From: Cellulomonas sp. | GTDB taxonomy: Bacteria > Actinomycetota > Actinomycetes > Actinomycetales > Cellulomonadaceae | Assembly (NCBI RefSeq): GCF_017744555.1 | Contig: NZ_JAGIBD010000011.1 | Location: 55,806 to 119,805, forward strand | Length of the DNA stretch: 64,000 nt | Direction: 5' to 3' | Shown: positions 63,845 to 64,000 of the stretch, one piece after another | How positions within the stretch are numbered: the stretch's first letter is position 1 | Layout: each line of letters begins with the position of its first letter | Notes under the pieces: model-generated | Told to the model about the DNA's origin: nothing | Databases searched by the model: none | Seen by the model: the letters and a program-made list of their open reading frames with translations, nothing else | Made by a program: the position numbers and the translations under genes

Positions 63845-64000
63845 CCCGGCTCGACCGGCGCCGACCTGAGTCGACCTGGACCGATCCGCCTGCGACCGGA
63901 CCGGCCCGACGGGACCGGTCCGACCGGGCCGGCCGCGCCGCACCGGCCGGACCGCACCAGCCCGACCGCACCAGCCCGACCGCACCAGCCCGACCGCACC
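63845..64000. repeat. Tandem 14-bp repeat at window end
   Basis: Unit ACCGCACCAGCCCG repeats exactly at 63951, 63965 and 63979, with a fourth partial copy to the window edge. Looser GACCGG/GACCTG-type repeats fill 63850-63950. The array continues beyond the window. Confidence 0.85.

Overview
The window is a very GC-rich actinobacterial chromosome segment that looks like Cellulomonas or a close Micrococcales relative. Pointers are the strongly GC-biased third codon positions, many GTG starts, the clpS-DUF2017-murI-MBL-rph-rdgB cluster, a truncated haemoglobin, a secreted GH81 beta-1,3-glucanase with a Pro/Thr linker, and a GlcNAc-type PTS. The genus is an inference from gene content. Coding density is high. 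No CRISPR array, insertion sequence or prophage was seen.

Layout. 1-5.7 kb: an amino-sugar or oligosaccharide operon with a ROK repressor (cut by the window edge), a lipoprotein sugar binder, two permeases, a ROK kinase and glucosamine-6-phosphate deaminase (nagB). 5.7-8.4 kb: DUF3039 protein, superfamily II helicase and a small membrane protein. 8.5-16.8 kb: nicotinate phosphoribosyltransferase divergent from the housekeeping cluster clpS-DUF2017-murI-MBL hydrolase-rph-rdgB-ABC-F ATPase, then a DUF4916 protein and thioredoxin. 17-20.1 kb: secreted GH81 glucanase preceded by a perfect CRP/GlxR-like site and a 28-bp dyad. 20.2-25.8 kb: MacB-like exporter (permease, ATPase, peptidoglycan-binding adaptor lipoprotein, Cys-rich lipoprotein) divergent from a two-component system. 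25.8-29.1 kb: small kinase, tRNA-Leu, bcp, GroES-like protein, tRNA-Lys, then a less GC-rich patch with a secreted Cys-containing protein and a 60-residue membrane protein. 29.3-38.9 kb: flavin disulfide oxidoreductase and a full respiratory nitrate reductase operon narGHJI-narK.

39-43.8 kb: a divergently transcribed betaine/choline-type ABC system whose binding protein is circularly permuted, plus an ATP-grasp enzyme. 43.8-46.1 kb: tRNA-His, orn, small proteins, META lipoprotein, tRNA-Arg. 46.2-56 kb: two tandem pairs of dynamin-like GTPases bracketing ssb and ettA. 56-61.2 kb: two thioesterases, an SDR/DUF2867 protein, topoisomerase IB, a membrane protein and truncated haemoglobin. 61.3-63.9 kb: PTS Enzyme I divergent from separate EIIB and EIIA proteins, then a 14-bp tandem repeat running off the window.

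The strongest cross-window signal is regulatory. At least thirteen genes have a TANNNT -10 hexamer placed exactly 6-7 nt before the start codon, the spacing expected for leaderless mRNAs. They include narG, both arms of the betaine locus, and pncB/clpS. Candidates for an under-described system are the duplicated GTPase pairs and the secreted-protein/small-membrane-protein pair at 27.9-29.1 kb.
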